From Plectrocnemia conspersa (lineage: Eukaryota; Arthropoda; Insecta; Trichoptera; Polycentropodidae), in contig VTFK01000193.1 of the NCBI GenBank assembly GCA_009617715.1, forward strand, positions 186,001-250,000: a DNA stretch of 64,000 nucleotides. Reading direction: 5' to 3'. Each line of letters opens with the position of its first letter. Positions within the stretch are counted from its first letter, which is position 1. The notes beneath the pieces were generated by a model. That model saw only the letters and a program-made list of their open reading frames with translations. It made no database searches and was not told the origin of the DNA. A program made the position numbers and the translations under genes. Of this stretch, positions 60,480 to 64,000 are shown piece after piece.

Positions 60480-61270
60480 CTTAAAATTTAATAGTGACAA
60501 AATAGAATATAGCAATATGTAAAATAATATATAAATATAATAATTTTAGGCAGTTAAAAGTAGCCCTTATGCTATTTTAATTAGGCTTATAAAAATAATA
60601 CAAATTTTAATTAATCTAAATTCAGATAAAAATATATTTTCAAACAAAAATAATAAAGCATTATTATTTAAAGATTATTAAAAAAGAGCTTAATGTTATT
60701 TTTCAGCTCTTTTTAAATGCGTCTTTATCAAAAACAACACATATTTCATCTTATATAAAAATATAAAGACAACAATAAGGAAAAATATATTTCAAGTACA
60801 AAATAAATTAGTGCATAAATATTTAAAAATGAATATAAAATATTATAATTTTAGGCATTTCAAAGTAGTAAAATGTTTTATTTTTGATCATTCAAACGAC
60901 AATTTCGAACTTATGAAAAGGAAATAGTAACGCGTTTTGACAAAAGGTTTAATAATCAAAAGAAATTACTCAATACCATAATAGCGTAACTGAATACAAT
61001 ATATTAGAATGCTCGTTAACCGCTCGTAATAAACAAAAAACTACCCATTTGTGCTTAAAGAATGCAATAGGAAATGCGTCTATCTTCGTAAAAATTGCTA
61101 TAGTAATCTTTCCCTTACATTAATGCCCATCGAACAGTTTCATTTATTTGAGGCGTGAACATATTTTTATGGTTGAATATGCAAGCGATGCAATTGGCCA
61201 ACCAATTTCTAATTCGAAAGAGACGACTCGAATCAGACTCAAGAGTATGAGAGATCTGATACTATATCAA
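60480..61270. other. AT-rich sequence without recognisable gene
   Basis: The phrase AATAATAAAGCATTAYTATTTAAAGAT recurs at about 60045, 60645 and (shorter) 61780, marking a diverged local repeat across 60.0-61.9 kb. Each copy is followed by AT-rich sequence. No gene. Confidence 0.45.
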
Positions 61271-61274
61271 GCAA

Positions 61275-61458
61275 AGGTGAAGGCAGAGACACACAATCGT
61301 GGCATGGCGTGACGTGACGCGTCAGAATGGTATCGATTTCATACATTTTATAATATATAGAAGCACAGCACTGTGGACCCGTGTGTCGTGGCGTATGAAA
61401 CCAAACTATTCTGATGCGTCACGTCACACCACGACACGTTGGCGTGTCTCTGCCTTAA
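61275..61458. mobile_element. MITE with long inverted ends
   Basis: Left GAAGGCAGAGACACACAATC...GTGACGTGACGCGTCAGAAT; right, inverted, TTAAGGCAGAGACACGCCAA...GTGACGTGACGCATCAGAAT. The arms are about 50 bases and the interior about 80. No clear target duplication was identified, so the superfamily is open. The 96-codon frame over it is not a gene. Confidence 0.75.
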
Positions 61459-61459
61459 G

Positions 61460-63590
61460 AAACAATCACACGCATCGAGAGCAGATGATCACACGATTCA
61501 AGACGGTAGACAACCAGACCGAGACCGAGAATAAACAACTACAGCAAACACAAAAGACATCAGCTAATTTATCCAGAGGACATCACTGACATTATTTCGG
61601 TGTGGTAAACTGTACAACGAAACAATAAACTGTTACTAGCTTTTTTCAGTGATTATTTCGGTTACAAACTCAAAAAATGTCTTCATTACAAATAATAGAT
61701 ATTTAATCTAATTTAGAAATATTAATACAGAAAAAAAGCTAAGAAAAATTGTGTTTAAATATAAAATATTACAAAGTATTATTATTTAAAGATTTATAAT
61801 TTTGGGCAGTTACAACTAGTCCCAGTACCTCTGTTTTTTAAATAGTAATTGAGAACAGAAAAAATATTATATACCTACAAATTATTATTTGAAGATTATT
61901 ATAAAATAATTTTTGGCAGTAGGTTAATTAGTAAATTTGTTTTTATTATTCCTGCTGCCAAAAATACTCATTTAGTTACTGGCTATGTGGGACTGTCAGC
62001 AATGTATTGCAGCAAACACAATAAATATGATTTAGACATACTTAAAATTAAATATAATTCGTATTGATTTAAAAGAGATAAAAAAAATCAAAACCCACTA
62101 ATGAGAAAGTCCACAGTTGCATACTATTATCTGGGAAATGTGGGTAATTTATGGAATTTCGGCAGTCGCGAAATGTTTTTTTTATTATTTTATATGTGAC
62201 TGCTTTTTTCGGCTTTTAGCTGTTGCAAAAGAGATTTGAGATAAAAAGAAAAAAAAAGGCACAACAAATAACAGCAAACAATACATAATATATGTTTCGA
62301 ATAGCAATATTCATTAAGAAATAAGAAAAATAAAAATATTTACACTACTCAAATGACCCTCACTTCAAAGTGAATATTCGTGTCAATGTACTATGAGCTT
62401 CGATATTCCAAAATGGATGAAAATTTCACTTTGAGTATTATATGTATGAATAACTAATGTGAGGTAAAAAAAAAACAATTATGAAAGTGTATTTCTATTT
62501 ACTTATTTACACATGAAGTATTCAAACTAATTATCTACCTCGATTTGATAAGACAAGGGTTTGTTTTTACATTGTTAATTGTCCCTGACAACCCTAGTAC
62601 GAGAGGGTTTAGGGACCTTCCAGGATTCGTCCAGACGAAGGTTCAACGACATTTCCTTTAGCGTGTCCTTGTGTATATGTGTGGAATCTTTGGTGTTTTG
62701 CCAGAAACGAAAATATTTTCCCAGTCTCGCGCCATTATTGTCCTAAATGCAAAACTTTTTCCGTAAACAACGCGCGGGGCAAACACACACACACTAGGGG
62801 TTGCTAAGATTTAGTAACGCATTTCGTCCCGTATGCCAAATTGAGCTTTCAGTCTGGGATTGAACTGGGAAGGGTCGTAAATTCTGCATCCTGTGAGTGC
62901 AGTAAGATGCTCAAGAATGTCAACGTAAATATACAAATACGTAGGATATGTAAAAAATATTTAGTATTTTTTAAAAATTTGTATTAAATGTACGTTAAGT
63001 TATTAATGTAGTTATATTATTTTTAATTTCTGAAAAAATATGAGAATGTAAATGACTTTTACCATTCAAAAAGTTAACCATCGCAAACAGATCGTTTACC
63101 AAAAATTCTCCTGAAATTAATTTTGATGCTAAAATTTATTAAGCAAATATTACGTTTGGATTGAATGACGCACCCCGCGGAGTCAAGTTTTCTAATTAAA
63201 ACTTTCGCATGCAAATAAAACGGGCCCTGAGGTCTGTGCGATTTAGCACCTCGATAATTAAAAAACAAAAACTGGCTCGCAGGCCGACGGTAGTTGGTTC
63301 CGGTTTACCAATATTTTTACGACGTATTGCGGATGATCGTAAAAAAAGGACTTGATTGGACACACCGCTCGCGGCTGTAAAGCGATGACCGTAAAACGAT
63401 ACCGTTACGACGAGGAAATTTATTTTCATCCCCTAAATATACATACATATGTATGTATCGTACATACACGGAAAAGATCATTGTGGGATTCGATTGTAAA
63501 CATTCGAACGAGAATGTCGTATTCGGATGTTAGATTTTTATGTTCTTGCTCTATATTCATAGCGTGGAAATATATTTATAAGATACGTTA
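61460..63590. other. AT-rich sequence with mixed-composition stretches
   Basis: 62580-62900 and 63060-63500 are less AT-rich and lack repeats; they may be regulatory. At 62866-62925 the minus strand has a tRNA-like phrase (CACTCACAGGATGCAGAA ... GTTCAATCCC) that could be a SINE head. No gene can be supported. Confidence 0.3.
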
Positions 63591-63596
63591 TTTGGT

Positions 63597-63746
63597 ATGA
63601 TCCAGATAAGTTTTAAAGCTTGTAGAATAGGTTATAAGCTATTTAAGACTAACTACTCGCCCATTAGACTTAGAGAAATTACCCGTCAAATGCAGTTGGA
63701 TGCCTCTGGACGCACCGCCCTCTTTAATCTATCTAATCATCATTAG
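63597..63746 (+). CDS. Short unrecognised open frame
   Basis: A 49-codon frame from ATG to TAG containing YSPIRLREITRQMQLDASGR and TALFNLSNHH. The residue mix is more protein-like than other short frames here, and the sequence may be the end of a transposon ORF. There is no neighbour or splice signal to confirm it. Confidence 0.2.
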   Translation: MIQISFKACRIGYKLFKTNYSPIRLREITRQMQLDASGRTALFNLSNHH

Positions 63747-64000
63747 ACCATGGTCTATTTATCACAACCTGCTAATGTTCAAGTAAATAATGTTTAAGAA
63801 CTGAGCATTCCATGATTTGTGAAATTTACATTTGGAGCTGTGGTTTTTGAAGTAAGTTGTTAATGCCAAGTAAGTGTTACTTTTAAGGCCAGGATAAGAG
63901 TTAAACGGCCAACTAACTAGTGTGTATCGGAATCGGCGCCATTAACATTGATTTCCCTGCTGTAGGTAACCGATCCAGTACTCTAGATATATTATATATT

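Noticed and set aside
62860..62925. tRNA gene on the minus strand
   Set aside because: A GTTCAATCCC box-B-like phrase is present, but no cloverleaf with proper acceptor and anticodon stems could be built. At most a decayed SINE head.

Overview
The window looks like an AT-rich insect (at least arthropod) chromosome. The evidence is long introns with GT-AG borders, very high AT content, CpG-denser islands, and heavy loading with jockey-like LINE, pogo/Tigger and hAT fossils. The order cannot be fixed from sequence alone. No prokaryotic operon, CRISPR array, rRNA or convincing tRNA was seen.

One real host gene is visible, on the minus strand, running from about 53.5 kb down to at least 36.7 kb. 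Nine coding exons were found at 53433-53493, 52010-52503, 51809-51938, 48262-49014, 42206-43761, 41996-42144, 38239-38445, 38045-38171 and 36740-36915. Every splice phase agrees between neighbours, except for one apparent missing base inside the second exon. Together they encode about 1,200 residues of a Ser/Pro-rich, mostly disordered protein. It has poly-proline motifs, a YxxM motif and a conserved-looking basic C-terminal region. I cannot name the family with confidence. A possible upstream exon lies at 55352-55428. The last exon of the gene is not established.

The rest is introns and intergenic DNA made largely of transposon debris. 0-5.8 kb: LINE remnants, composite repeats and the first copies of a foldback (palindromic) repeat. 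8.7-9.1 kb: a LINE RT fossil. 9.7-10.0 kb: a CpG-denser block with a possible first exon on the plus strand. 10.4-12.5 kb: a 5'-truncated LINE with recognisable reverse transcriptase, whose 3' end recurs at 60.2-60.5 kb with a poly-A tail. 12.5-13.7 kb: composite and foldback repeats. 15.9-17.9 kb: a Tigger/pogo fossil carrying a nested insert. 20.4-21.1 kb: non-repetitive, enhancer-like sequence. 22-25 kb: more LINE fragments and a hAT element. 26.6 kb: a long (TA)n tract. 32.7-35.3 kb: two CpG-rich blocks. 38.7-40.8 kb: LINE, foldback and composite repeats in an intron. 44.3-47.5 kb: a jockey-type ORF1/endonuclease fossil split by a second Tigger element. 49.8-51.7 kb: three small DNA transposons with clear ends. 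54-64 kb: mostly unique AT-rich sequence with one MITE and the LINE 3' end.

The most interesting items are the unnamed scaffold-like gene (a frame break and a possible intronic polyadenylation isoform), two Tigger fossils that both end in PCNA-binding (PIP-box) motifs, a LINE family with a repeated 3' stem-loop, and a modular foldback repeat with interchangeable outer arms.
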